A stretch of 64,000 nucleotides of DNA from Typha latifolia. Taxonomy: Eukaryota > Streptophyta > Magnoliopsida > Poales > Typhaceae. This document shows positions 37,402 through 48,579 of this stretch, piece after piece. The stretch spans positions 10,912,501 to 10,976,500 of the forward strand of contig CM034106.1 in assembly GCA_019914945.1 (NCBI GenBank), written 5' to 3'. How positions within the stretch are numbered: the first letter of the stretch is position 1; each line of letters starts with the position of its first letter. The notes beneath the pieces are model-generated. The model worked only from the letters and a program-made list of their open reading frames with translations. It was not told the origin of the DNA and searched no databases. The position numbers and the translations under genes are program-made.

Positions 37402-39399
37402 GCCGTTCTGATCCTGAAATGCATGATCCATACCAAAGCATATCACATGATATTAACAGTCAGGACTCAGGATTTGATTAAATAAACCATTCATGATAAC
37501 TTGCAAACCTGAGCATCTATAAATTACCAGGCATCTGGAAAGAACCTATGCAAATCATCAACACCTACTCTTAAACTTCTACAATGGTAAGTGCTTCAAA
37601 CAAAAGCCACAAAGAGGTTGTGTGCCAATAATTTATTGTACTCAATGATGATATGCTGATACAATCGATTGATATACACACACCGAGAGAGAGAGTTTCG
37701 ATGAATTGGTCCATGGACCTACCATTAAATGGAAGCACTTCAAAAAGTGAATAGAGGTATAAAACTGCAAACTTCAAAGGTTAATTGCCCCTGCAGAAGA
37801 AAAATCATTCAGTTGGGCAAAATGTCAACTTGTAGATGAACTGCCACTGATCATAAGAGCTAAAAATTTTATGCCACTTCAGATATTCAAGGTCTATAAC
37901 AACCGAATATATGGCAAAAGCTTTTCACTGGATCTTCAGCATTTCACAGATAGCAATCTTGCAAATTGCAATACAGATCAAATAACTTTTACCAGAAACT
38001 TGCAATACAGATCAAAAAAGTTTTACCAGACAGTAGTGAGTAGACTAACCATTTCATATGCACAACAAAAAGGGGAAAGGAAAAAAAGAAAAAGAAGTGC
38101 AAACAAGAAGCACTGGACATGTTATTTTGCAAAAATTAAAGTACATAGCATCCCAACCTTACAAATAAAACCAAAAATAGACCCTTTTTATCCAAAAGCA
38201 GACAGCCCTCATAAGAACAATTATCAAGCAACCTATCTTTCATAGTGTCGGTTCATCTAGATACTCATGAATTTTTTTACTAAGACTAGTCTGACCTAAA
38301 GGCAGATGAAGTACAGAGTGTTTTGGTTTGCTCGTCACACTTTTCCTTCGCAGCTCTTTCCTGGATTAAGTGCCAATCGAGCAAATTATAAAATTAGATG
38401 TGCAAAATTGATAAGATGTTGAATCTTGGAAATTGCACATGTCAAGGGTCCACAAGAACATGTTCAGAAGAATGAAGGAAATATGCTTGATTCCTACTAA
38501 TGGAAGAACACTTTGGACTAGATGAGGACTAGGAGATATGTTCTCCTAACTTGTATGGTATATGTACTTCATAATAAGTACTTTAAAGAATCCACTGTAT
38601 AGTGAAAAAAATAATATTAGTAAGACATGTCAAATGATGTCTTGGTCCCATGTGCATTTTGGAATAATTAAAGAGACACACACGAACTTATTTTACAAAT
38701 GATCAATTAGAATGACCTCGGATGATGACCCCCAAAGGATACCTCTAGTACTCCCCAAGATGAAAACTAAAGAACACATCCAAGGAAACCTTCTAAGTTC
38801 TAAAAGAGGACGATTGACTAAAATAAGAGGCAGTGGCTACTCCATCGATTTATTTCCAAGAATTTTAGCATTAGTAGGATGCACCTAACAAAATGATAGA
38901 GCTAAAATCAACACTGCGCCATGGACTTGCAGACTTGAGAATTAAAGCAATGCTACTACCGGTCAAACTCTGACTTTGATAGATCGAACCGAAGAAAAAG
39001 GATTCGATGTGGAGGAAAACTCCTGAAAACCTAATTAAGAAAAAATTTGCTGCCAAACAGTTCGAAAGAACCTCCATAAACTTGCATCTAGGGATGATAA
39101 CCAAGATTATCCAAACATGTATGACCTGATCCAGCTTGCCAACATCCGTCGAACAAGATTAAAACCTTTTAAACTCAAAAAGAACTAGCAATCGAAGAAC
39201 TAAACTACCTTGCTGAAACTACGGAAGAGTAGAATGACAACTTGACAAGTAGGAATTGTTGGAAATGTATAGCGCCATTAGGTCAAGAAGAAAATCATCA
39301 CCAATTGTGGAGAATTATATGATATTAACTCCAGCCTCAATTGTTTTCGCATCAAGAACATGAATCGAATCGAAGAAAGTAAGAACCCTAGAAACGTAC

Positions 39400-39430
39400 C
39401 GAGCCGGAGGTCGAACTTGACGAGAGGGCC
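39400..39430 (-). other. Inferred 5' UTR exon of the RBM18-like gene
   Basis: A GC-rich segment ending in a strong GGCTCG/GTACGT donor (exon end 39400) lies 53 bases downstream of a TATAAATA box at 39453-39460. It is positioned to splice to the acceptor CAG before 37413. The start of the exon is approximate. Confidence 0.55.
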
Positions 39431-39452
39431 GGGCTAGGAATATAGTTTGCGT

Positions 39453-39460
39453 TATTTATA
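39453..39460 (-). promoter_or_regulatory. TATA box of the RBM18-like gene
   Basis: TATAAATA on the minus strand, about 30 bases upstream of the inferred leader exon. Confidence 0.5.
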
Positions 39461-39469
39461 AGCACAGAG

Positions 39470-42061
39470 ATCTTAAGATTACTCGGGATGATTTGCGAGA
39501 TAATTCCACTTTTATAATCACATTAGCATGTATGGACTAAAACACACGTCACTACTTACTTGGGATGATTTGCAAAATAATTCCAATTTCTAGATTTTTT
39601 TTTCTTTTTTTGAATGGATATTAAAAAAAATCATGTTATTTAGAGCAGGAAAATAATCAATCAACTATCTTTACTTAAATTGAGCTGATGGAATGGTACA
39701 CTCGACCAAAATTATGGTGAGAGCGGTGTTAATTGGTAGACGAAAAATACTTCTTTCCATTTTCATCTTTGGTATGAATTCAAATTGCTACGCTATTCTC
39801 AATGAGATACGAAACTTGAATGCTTATGCATAAATGTACCACTTCATCCTCTTCCTCAGCATTCCCTACTACTACTCTTCTCATCCATTAACTAGTCATC
39901 AGGACCTATTGCTGGAAAAAAAAATTGCTATCCAAACTTTACCCCTTGAGAGAAGTGAAATTCTAAGAGCGACCTAATTATATTCAAAGACCCAACCTTC
40001 TCCAATTTAAAGCACTTCAAAATTAGTCATAGAAACGCTTTTTTATCTCTGTTAGTCAAATATCAGAACAGATTATTCATATCATATAGTACATGAAAGT
40101 TTGTCCAGCAATTAAAGGAAAAAGAAAAAAAACCAACAAACAACCATTTTAGTAGTCATCGATGATTTAATGTATCGTTGTGCTTACGGGATTTTTCTTT
40201 ACAAAATTTAAAAAAAAAACATTTTCGCAAGCAGATTTCATAAAGGATGAACTAATCTTGCCTGCTTTACCTGTTGGACCGAGCCTAAACAGATGAAAAC
40301 GATGTAAATTTCCATAGTAAACGATGTAAATTTCCAAAGTTTTGCATGTAAGGAGTAAGGACAAAAGAAAGGCATGCAAATCAAGAAGGTAAATCACAAC
40401 CAAAAGGAGTTATAATACTTACATAGAAAGAAGAAAAGATGAGAACAAGGAACTGCATAATTCCCTGTAAGCGACCTGAGGCTAAGAAGATAAACAACAG
40501 AACTCCCTCTCTGAAGCAGTTACGAAGGCAGAGGCTTTGATGATGCAATACGGCATAATGACACCACTTTAACTATATGATAACAATTGAGCAGCATTTT
40601 TCAGCGTATAAATCTCCGTAATAGCTATATATACTGCTACTAAAGAGTTTCTATGACTCGAGAAATAGGGAAAAAAAAGAGAAAGCAAATGAAAACAGAA
40701 GACCACCATTCTCTAACAAAACCTCTTCTTCCATAATTCATACTACTTTCAGAAACAGTCTGACAACATGCTGAAACCAAGATTTAAGGAAGCTAAGTAG
40801 TATGAGCTACATAACTAAAACCTTTTTAAAGATAGCACTCTCACCCACATGTAAAGGATTACCCAGTTGACCTCTTTCATAATAGTAACAAGAGAAAAGA
40901 CACCATTTTCTCTTTATGAAGCTCCTAAGAAATCATGATCCAGAGGAAATTTTTGAAAAAAATTCAGGGCAGGGAAGATTAAAATAATTATAAGCAACTA
41001 TAATAACACCCCATGGCACAAGGTACAAATGCAGAGTTTTAATAAACATTGATTTAGAGACAAAGAATTGAATGTTTAGGCTAAGCATAGTATAACGTAC
41101 CAGAAATTAATGAGCTAACTTTGTACAAGAAGCAGCAAATAAATAGCAGACACTGCCATCCTGCAGTGGTTGTAAAGCATCACAAACATAACTCACTATA
41201 GTAGACACCATTCATGAGTTTTAAGTACCTTGGTGCAAGAGAATAGATTATTATGCTTCAAGCAACTCTCATACTGAACAGAGAAATCTTAAAAACATGC
41301 TAATTCTATGTACACCACCATACAAATCTCAATCACTCTTTTCCTCTAGCATAAAGATCATTCAGATATTCTCATCTAACAAAGCCTATTCCAGGATATT
41401 GGAATTATTTAACTTCCTAGGTCCAAGGCATTATTGAGATTATTATATGTGCCGACACTTTCCATGATATTATATAATCCTTCATCAGCTTGACTTAAAG
41501 AAAGTAAAGAAATCTGCAATCATAGAAAGTGTCACCTGCATGCTGAACAAATGGTCACAACGGGGAATGATCAACTCTAGGATTATACCTCAGATCATGC
41601 AGTGACAGATCCGCATTTACCTGGAAAAAATTAACTAAAAAATGCAAAATGTACATGCATTTTCATTCTCGTTACAGCAATGGACAGTTTTGCAACCACT
41701 TCAGGTTGCGTTGCTAACGTGGCAGCTTAACAAGCTCTTTGATTTGAAAATGTAAGAGCTAAGTACCAATATTTGGTCATGATATTGGATCTCATATCAC
41801 AATGAAACAGTAAGAAGCAAATAAAGAAACATAAGTAATGTTACTTTAGTATAATGCTTTAGATGTAAGCATACAAACTGTTCAGCTCAAGTAACTGAGA
41901 TAAACATTGACAAACTTTCGAGAAAGCATACAAAGACTTGGGAAATAAATACCTAAGATAAATACAAATTACACCACTTAAGTCATATGGTGTTATATGC
42001 ATACAAATACTCTACGTCCAAGTTATTCAAAATATTACACAAAAATCTTTTCTTCCAACCT
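39470..42061. other. Spacer downstream of the kinase-less receptor
   Basis: AT-rich, with no kinase-like frame on either strand. A candidate terminal exon of the kinase-less receptor lies at 41620-41595 (minus) between TTTTTTCCAG and CTGAG/GTATAA. A 17-base direct repeat (AACGATGTAAATTTCCA) with 23-base spacing sits near 40297-40340. Nothing else was recognised. Confidence 0.45.
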
Positions 42062-43477
42062 TCAAAAGTCCAGCTTACCTGATGCCACCGTATATCCCTT
42101 TGCCAATTTACTGCCCGGAACATCTGTAGGCAAAGGTGACCAACCCAGAGTGTTTCGCAACTCAGCTCGCAATCTCAGTGCCAATATAAATACAACCACC
42201 AGCAAGCTTGTAAAAGCAAACCCACATAGAATCGAACGGATAAATTCTCCAATGCCTCTAATAGCAGGATCCTCCATAGTCAGAACAAGCGGGACTTGTC
42301 CATCAAGGTTGCCAAATGTATTGTTCATTTTCATAATCTCGAGACCATTCAGCAAGCCAGGAACCCATGAAGGATTGCTCAGCTTAGAAGGGCCAATTCC
42401 TATAGTAAGTAGCCCCGAGCTACCCACATCCGCAACAAAGTCTATATAGAAGGGTGACGCCAATAGTTGACCAGTAGCATCGGAGAGATCGAAATTTTTG
42501 TAGGCCAAATACCCATTGACATAGATATTGAAATAGAGTTGATTCAGAGTTACACTGGCAAAGTCGCAGAAATGCATTCGGACAAGGTACCTATAACCCA
42601 AACTTACAGGGAAAACCCAAGTCATGTTGTGATCGGAATCAGAAACTCTTGCAGTACTGTAAACATTATCCGGCGCCACCTCGCGACTGGCTCCATACTT
42701 ACGGTAACTGATCCTTCCACTGAAGGACACAGTCTTGGATGCAGAAGAATCCAACTTGACAAAACCTAAGCCTTCGGTGTCAGGAACCCAAGTCCTCCAC
42801 AGAGAATCATTGAAAGGAGTCACCTTTGGGCCTCCGATGTTGATCCGATATATAGTTTCAAAAGACTGCCTCGAAAGGCCATTAAAAATCTCAACTTGGT
42901 CAGGTTTTACCAAACTCGCCGTGTCGCCGATGAGATCTCCCGGAGCCGATACGACTTCGATGGCGTTGACGAAGGCAAAGGAGGACTTTTCTGCGGGAAA
43001 AAACGAGATCACGAGCTTCTCGGCATCAACCGGGATGAGGAACTCCTTCAAGACCGGCACCGAGGTAGCGAAATTGGAGAGCAGGGAGATTCCATAAGCG
43101 GCAACGTGGAAAGAAGCGGACGAGAGGTTAAAGTCCGAGGTGGAGAACGGATAGAAGTGAAGGCGGATGAGGTGGGTGCCCTTCTTCTTGACACGGAACT
43201 CGTAGGATGAGGGTTTGGAGAAGACCCTGGCCGTCCGATGGAGAGGAGGTGAATCACGAGACGGGTCGGAGACTGCAAAGGTGGCGCCAGAGGAGTGGAG
43301 GTGGCAGGAAGAATCGGGGAAGAAGCGGCGGTGGTCGGCGAGAGCGGGGACGGAGGTGGAGCCGCAGGCAACGAGGTGGTTATCTTGGGGAGAGTAGAGA
43401 GAGGAGGAGAGCACAAAGAATGGAAAGAGGAGGAGGAGGGAGAAGAGGCTATGGTTAGGTTTACCTGGATTCGCCAT
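42062..43477 (-). CDS. Kinase-less CrRLK1L-type malectin-like receptor protein
   Basis: ATG at 43477 (MANPGKPNHSLF) to TGA at 42062 gives 471 residues. Order: signal peptide (1 to about 27); tandem malectin-like ectodomain (about 30-400) with CrRLK1L hallmarks (LVACGS near the start, NAIEVVSAP, YRINIGG, DSLWRTW, VAPDNVYSTAR, YLVRMHFCDF, LLNGLEIMKMNN); one membrane helix (about 412-434); and a cytosolic tail of only about 37 residues. Full-length family members are about 830-900 residues with a kinase domain, and none follows here: the next 2.5 kb on this strand has no kinase frame. A consensus donor (CAG/GTAAGC, exon end 42079) suggests splicing. Joining to 41620-41595 would change only the last few residues and still end at once. 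The extracellular half could bind cell-wall pectin or RALF-type ligands, as known for relatives; a decoy or co-receptor role is inference. An in-frame extension upstream of 43477 is open but unlike a signal peptide. Confidence 0.82.
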   Translation of the reverse strand: MANPGKPNHSLFSLLLLFPFFVLSSSLYSPQDNHLVACGSTSVPALADHRRFFPDSSCHLHSSGATFAVSDPSRDSPPLHRTARVFSKPSSYEFRVKKKGTHLIRLHFYPFSTSDFNLSSASFHVAAYGISLLSNFATSVPVLKEFLIPVDAEKLVISFFPAEKSSFAFVNAIEVVSAPGDLIGDTASLVKPDQVEIFNGLSRQSFETIYRINIGGPKVTPFNDSLWRTWVPDTEGLGFVKLDSSASKTVSFSGRISYRKYGASREVAPDNVYSTARVSDSDHNMTWVFPVSLGYRYLVRMHFCDFASVTLNQLYFNIYVNGYLAYKNFDLSDATGQLLASPFYIDFVADVGSSGLLTIGIGPSKLSNPSWVPGLLNGLEIMKMNNTFGNLDGQVPLVLTMEDPAIRGIGEFIRSILCGFAFTSLLVVVFILALRLRAELRNTLGWSPLPTDVPGSKLAKGYTVASGKLDF

Positions 43478-44338
43478 GGATTGGAGACGGAGAGATGAGA
43501 AGTGGAGGATTTGGGGAGGATTTGGAGTAGAGATGAAGAGGGCTACAGCTGGAAGCCTGGAACGCGTCCTAAGGGAAGAGAGAGAGAGGAAGGGATCAAC
43601 GCGGAGGAGAGAGGTCAGAGTGTTTGGGTGGGACCTACACGACTGGCCCAAACGCGCTCTTGGTTTCGATTCGTGCTCGTCTCGGAGCTTCCTGTGGCCT
43701 TTCTTCAATTTATCATGTAGATAATTATGGCTAGCCCCTAAAACTATTCTGCATTTTCACATCTACTTTTTTATTATTTTTTTTAATGATATACTCGTTT
43801 AATTATTAATAACTTCTCCTCTAATTATATGGAGAAAAGTTATTGATTATGCATTTTATCATCTCATTTTCCTAAAAATAAGTTTTTAGATGCCTAAAAT
43901 AATCATTTGATAGTCGTACGATATTTTTTAATAATAAAATTAAAGCAACTAAGAAAATATATATTAAAAAATTACGTAGTTGGGAGTATTCGATGAGGTC
44001 CTTAAGAAAATATACAGTAGTTAAATAAATTTAGATATAATTCTCTTTTAAATTAATCTATTCTAGTAAATTTTGCACGCATGTTACTATAATCAAAACG
44101 AAAACTTTGTTCCAATCCATGAGAAGTCGAGCAGCAAATAATAAACTACATCTTCGGGGAGTTCTAATGCAGTCATGCACAAAAGAGATCAAATCTTATA
44201 GCATTCGTTTAGTTGAAAACAAGACTTAACATATTATTTTCTTGCATTAACCACAACATAGTAATCAACTGCTATTTCTACACAGATGCACATCTTCTTC
44301 TTGCAACAATAATATAACCACAGTCCACAATCATGAGC

Positions 44339-46879
44339 TCATCTTCCTTCATCCGTTATCAACTGGGAGAAGATATTACTTGTCATATCCAAATCACTCA
44401 CCACACTCATCTCAACTCCTCCTCCAGGTAAACTCACACTGGTAGGAGGATTCCTCCTCATTACTCCAACCGAAAAGCCCAAAACATTCGAGTCCACATT
44501 CCCACTGTCCTCGTAAGGCTCCCTTCTCAGGTCAGTCTCCTGGAGCTGCAATGCGTACTCCAAGTTCCACAACACGTCTCCAATGGCAGGCCTGTCAACG
44601 CCATAATCTGCGAGGCACTTCTCCGCGGTTTCGCCGAACTTCCTCAGCGAATTCTCGTTGATCTTCCCCACGAGCTTCGGATCGATCACTTTCCCAAGCT
44701 GCCCTCTTGCTTGCCAATCCAAAGCCCACTCTGCCAGGTTGATTTGCTCTCTTGGAAGAGTGTTGTCAATGGCAGGCCTTGCACAGAGGACCTCCAAGAG
44801 CATGACACCGAAGGAGTAGACATCGGATTTGTCTGTGAGCTGCTGGGTCTTGAAGTATTCGGGATCAAGATAGCCAAAGCTGCCCTTAACCGCAGTGCTT
44901 ACATGGGTCTGTTCGTAGGAAGGTCCTTCTCTCGAGAGTCCGAAATCCGAGACCTTCGCAACGAAGCCTTCGTCTAGCAAAATGTTGGTAGATTTCACGT
45001 CGCGATGGATTATATTGTGAGAATAGCCAGTGTGCAAATAGTGGAGTCCTCTGGCTGCACCTATGCATATCTCAAGCCTCTGCTTCCATGATAAAGATGG
45101 CAATTCGGAGCCATACAAGTGGTCTCTTAATGGCCCTTTCTCCATGTACTCGTATACGAGTATCATCTCCGACTTCTCGTCGCAGTACCCAATCAGCGAG
45201 ACGAGATGCCGGTGGCGAATTCTCGACAATACCTCGATCTCGGTCTGGAACTCCGGGAAGCCCTGCTTCGATCCCGGCATGCCGCGTTTGACCGCGATCT
45301 TGGTGCCGTCGGTGAGGACGCCCTTGTAGACTTTCCCGAACCCGCCGACGCCGATGAGGTTGCACTCGTCGAAGCCGCCCGTTGCGGAACTGATCCGGTC
45401 GAAGGATATGAGGAGCCCCAAATTTAGCCGCGGCGAGGCGGTCACCGCGGAGCCGTTGGTGGTGCTGGAGGGGTTTACAGAGTCGAAGCCTCGGTCCCTG
45501 TAAGGAGACCAAAACATGGGTGTCTCCTCGGCTTTTGGCGCAGTCTTTGGTGCCCTACTCTTGCAGAAGAATATGAGGACGCCAACAATTATGCCCACAA
45601 CGACGACGCAACCGAGAACAGAGCCGATCACAACAGCAACATAGACGTGCTTCTTGCCGCTATCTCCTTGTCCTGAAACGGTATTAATGGTTCCATTGAG
45701 GCTTCCAACGGAGTTGTTTACCTTCATGATCTCTAATCCATTTAATATTGCATTCTTGACAACAATGCTCTGGAGCGAACGGCTAATGCTAACATTGATG
45801 TGATTATAAGTCTGGGCGTCGATGATGAAGTCCACGTAGAAGGGCTCTCCGAGCTGGGACGTGAAAATTTGCGAGTCGAGATCTGGGTATGCCATGAAGT
45901 CCTGGATGTAGACGTTGAACTTGAGCTCTTGGTTGACGACCGAGGTGAACGTCGAAGATATGAAGTCGCAAAAATGCATACGGATTAGGTACTTGTAGCC
46001 CGGAGTGACCGGAAAAGTCCACGTTACGTTGAAGTTGATCAATGGATTGGACTTCAAAGCGAGCGCGTCGATGTTCATGGTCCGGGCGGTATCGTAGACG
46101 AAATCGGGGGCTATCTCTCGCGTCACGGAGTTGTAATTGATAGGTTGGCTCGTAAAATTCGCCAAAGACTGGTGTTTTGAGTAGAGGAAGCCGCTATCGA
46201 GAAGCCAAGTTCGCCATAGGCTGTCGTTTGCCGGGGTGATCTCGCCGCCGCCGACGTTGACCCGGTGAACGGTCTCGAGGGCTTGGTGGGCTAATTGGCT
46301 GAAGGACTCGGATAAATTTACTGGCAAGGGCTTTGAGTTGCTGAGGAGCTCGGTGGGGGCAGTGAAGAGCTCGATGGCGTTGACGAAGGCGGAGGAGCTG
46401 GGAGAGGAAGGGGAGAATTTGACTTCGAGCGAAGAGGAGTCGGCCCAGAGGAAGAATTCTTTGACGACGGGGGAAGTGGTGTTGGTGGCGGAGAAGTCGG
46501 AGAGGAGGACGAAGCGGTTCGAGGCGGAGACGTTGAAGCGAGCGGAGGAGAGAGAAGAGGAGAAGGGGAGGAAGTGGAGGCGGAGGACGTAGGAGGCGGC
46601 GGAGAAAACGTTGAATTGGTAGGTGAAGGGGGAAGTGGAGAGGCGAGCAGTGGAGTAGAGAGAGGGTGAGGAAGAGGGTATGGGGTTGGAGAGGGAACGG
46701 GAATTGGAATCAGAGAGGTAAGGGGAGTCCGGGACGAAAGTGCGAGGAGGGGAGTCGTTGGGGAAGGAGGAGGAGGAAGTGGAGCCGCAAGAGAGGAAGT
46801 AGGTTTTGTTGGGGGAGAAAGAAGCGGAGAAGGGGAAGAGATAGACGAGGAGAAGTGTCAGGCGAAGAAGAGTCTCCAT
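44339..46879 (-). CDS. CrRLK1L receptor-like kinase, copy A
   Basis: Intronless, 846 residues from METLLRL. Signal peptide 1-21; tandem malectin-like ectodomain about 25-400 with many N-glycosylation sites (e.g. NVTWTF, NDSLWRTW); membrane helix about 412-438; Ser/Thr kinase about 505-780. Kinase landmarks are intact: GVGGFGKV loop (510-517), Lys541 in IAVKRG, catalytic HRD at 625-627, DFG at 645-647, activation segment with THVSTAVKGSFGYLDPEY, and DRP at 762-764. It is most like the At5g24010 branch of CrRLK1L (FERONIA/THESEUS family), which senses cell-wall state at the plasma membrane. An in-frame ATG at 46966 would add 29 residues ahead of the signal peptide. Copy B lacks that ATG, so the conserved start at 46879 is preferred. 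Confidence 0.95.
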   Translation of the reverse strand: METLLRLTLLLVYLFPFSASFSPNKTYFLSCGSTSSSSFPNDSPPRTFVPDSPYLSDSNSRSLSNPIPSSSPSLYSTARLSTSPFTYQFNVFSAASYVLRLHFLPFSSSLSSARFNVSASNRFVLLSDFSATNTTSPVVKEFFLWADSSSLEVKFSPSSPSSSAFVNAIELFTAPTELLSNSKPLPVNLSESFSQLAHQALETVHRVNVGGGEITPANDSLWRTWLLDSGFLYSKHQSLANFTSQPINYNSVTREIAPDFVYDTARTMNIDALALKSNPLINFNVTWTFPVTPGYKYLIRMHFCDFISSTFTSVVNQELKFNVYIQDFMAYPDLDSQIFTSQLGEPFYVDFIIDAQTYNHINVSISRSLQSIVVKNAILNGLEIMKVNNSVGSLNGTINTVSGQGDSGKKHVYVAVVIGSVLGCVVVVGIIVGVLIFFCKSRAPKTAPKAEETPMFWSPYRDRGFDSVNPSSTTNGSAVTASPRLNLGLLISFDRISSATGGFDECNLIGVGGFGKVYKGVLTDGTKIAVKRGMPGSKQGFPEFQTEIEVLSRIRHRHLVSLIGYCDEKSEMILVYEYMEKGPLRDHLYGSELPSLSWKQRLEICIGAARGLHYLHTGYSHNIIHRDVKSTNILLDEGFVAKVSDFGLSREGPSYEQTHVSTAVKGSFGYLDPEYFKTQQLTDKSDVYSFGVMLLEVLCARPAIDNTLPREQINLAEWALDWQARGQLGKVIDPKLVGKINENSLRKFGETAEKCLADYGVDRPAIGDVLWNLEYALQLQETDLRREPYEDSGNVDSNVLGFSVGVMRRNPPTSVSLPGGGVEMSVVSDLDMTSNIFSQLITDEGR

Positions 46880-47650
46880 GGTCACGGATGAGAAATCAGT
46901 TTGGGGAAGGGAGTGGGGAGATGGACAAGTGATGATGGAAATGGAACGGTGGGCTGTGAGTGACATAACCTACTTAATTGATGTGGTATAATGGAAGATG
47001 TACCAGAGACTCGGGTTGGTCAGTGTGGAACTCTCTATGTGATAATAATTGTAGTAGTGGATTTTTTATTATTATTTAAGAGTCCTTATTTCAGATATAG
47101 ACTGACATCCTTCCTAAATATAAATTAACTAGATTTCGAAAAAAAGTCACAGAATAATCATCTTATTGAGCTACTATATAATTAGCAATAATATTAAATC
47201 AAACTTTCAAACCATATTATTGAGGTACTGCCGAACCTATTCGCTTATAGCCAAACTAAGCTACCAAAGTCACGTGAAAAACACTAGTAATTTTTATGTA
47301 ATTTTTTTATTATCGTTTAAGAACCCGAAAGCTAGATTTAAACTGAATAAAAAGTCAATCATCCTTATATATAAATATAATAAGACCTCATAAAACTTTA
47401 GTCAATATACTAAGCCAAATTAACGCTGCTGAGATATTTGCTCCAAGCTCATGGTGTTGCCGAGCTGCTCCTCCAAGTCAACCGTACAACTAAATCATCA
47501 GCTAAGCTAAATCATTGAGCCAAGCCACTTCTAATCGCTAAATAATTTTATCCGGAATAATTATTTAGAGTTAGAGTCGATCGCATGACCTATTGAAATA
47601 GTGGATTATTTGCAACATTTAAAAAAAAAATCCTTAGACTGATTCTTTGC

Positions 47651-48217
47651 TAGACATGATCAAATGGCCTAGTTCGCCCGTGCCCGGCCCGACCCGACCC
47701 GGACCCGGTTTAGGCCCAGCCCGGCCCGAGCCCGAACTACCCATGGGCGGCACGGGCTAGCTCTTTGCCCGCCCGACCCGGCCCGAAAGCCTGCCCGTTT
47801 GGCCCGCAACTAAGCCCGCCCGTCTGCTACAGACTTTGCCCTTCTCGCTCTGATAATTTACCACTGTTACAGTAAAAAATATTTTGGTATTATACCATTT
47901 TGCATTATTTTAAGCACACATTTAAAAAAAAATTTAATTTATTTTAATTTTTTTAAAATGGAGGAATATAAATATATATTTTTTAAAATAAGCTAATAGT
48001 TAAAAAATTCTAAAAATAGCTAAAATATGGGTTGGGCCAAGTGATTGGTGGGTCAGGCCGGCCCGGCCCGACCGGTTAGCCCGATCTCTCACGGGCCAAC
48101 GAGCAGTAACGGGCTAGACTATTCTAGCCCGGCTCGAGTGATTGGTGGGTCGGGCCATGGACAAATACTTAAGCCCGATTGGCCCGAAGAGCCCGGCCCG
48201 CCCGATGATCATGTCTA
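47651..48217. mobile_element. hAT-type MITE (567 bp) with perfect 8-bp target duplication
   Basis: Inverted termini TAGACATGATCA are identical over 12 bases at both ends. TTCTTTGC is duplicated at 47643-47650 and 48218-48225. Sub-termini are rich in GCCCG/CGGGC motifs in both orientations and the centre is AT-rich. It has no transposase. It is absent from the equivalent place upstream of copy B, so it marks the copy A unit. Confidence 0.92.
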
Positions 48218-48579
48218 TTCTTTGCGACCATGATCGCATGAATTTCTTACAATTTAATACATGAAAGATGAGAAATTATACGAGAAATACAAAGCTAGTC
48301 TCCACCATTTTAAAGCTTATCGAATCAAATCATATGATTTCAACTTTATAGGAAATATCCTCGTTGGAAATGTGATTTTATTATCCTTTTTAAATTAAGT
48401 TATAGAGAGCAAACATTGAGATAAAATAAAAAATATAAGAATGAATTATGAAAATATTGAAAATTATAAGAGTTACTCTTGAAATATGTAACCACAAGGA
48501 GTGACGACATAAAATTGCAAGCAACATGAAATATGTTGAAATTAAACTACGGGGATCGATTCTAAAAGAATTGATATCC

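Noticed and set aside
39470..42061. Search for a missing kinase domain of the truncated receptor
   Set aside because: No frame on the minus strand shows glycine-loop, HRD or DFG motifs, so a split full-length receptor is not supported here.
43478..43708. 77-residue N-terminal extension of the kinase-less receptor
   Set aside because: It is open only by chance. The signal peptide starts at MANPG (43477), and a further upstream start would bury it.
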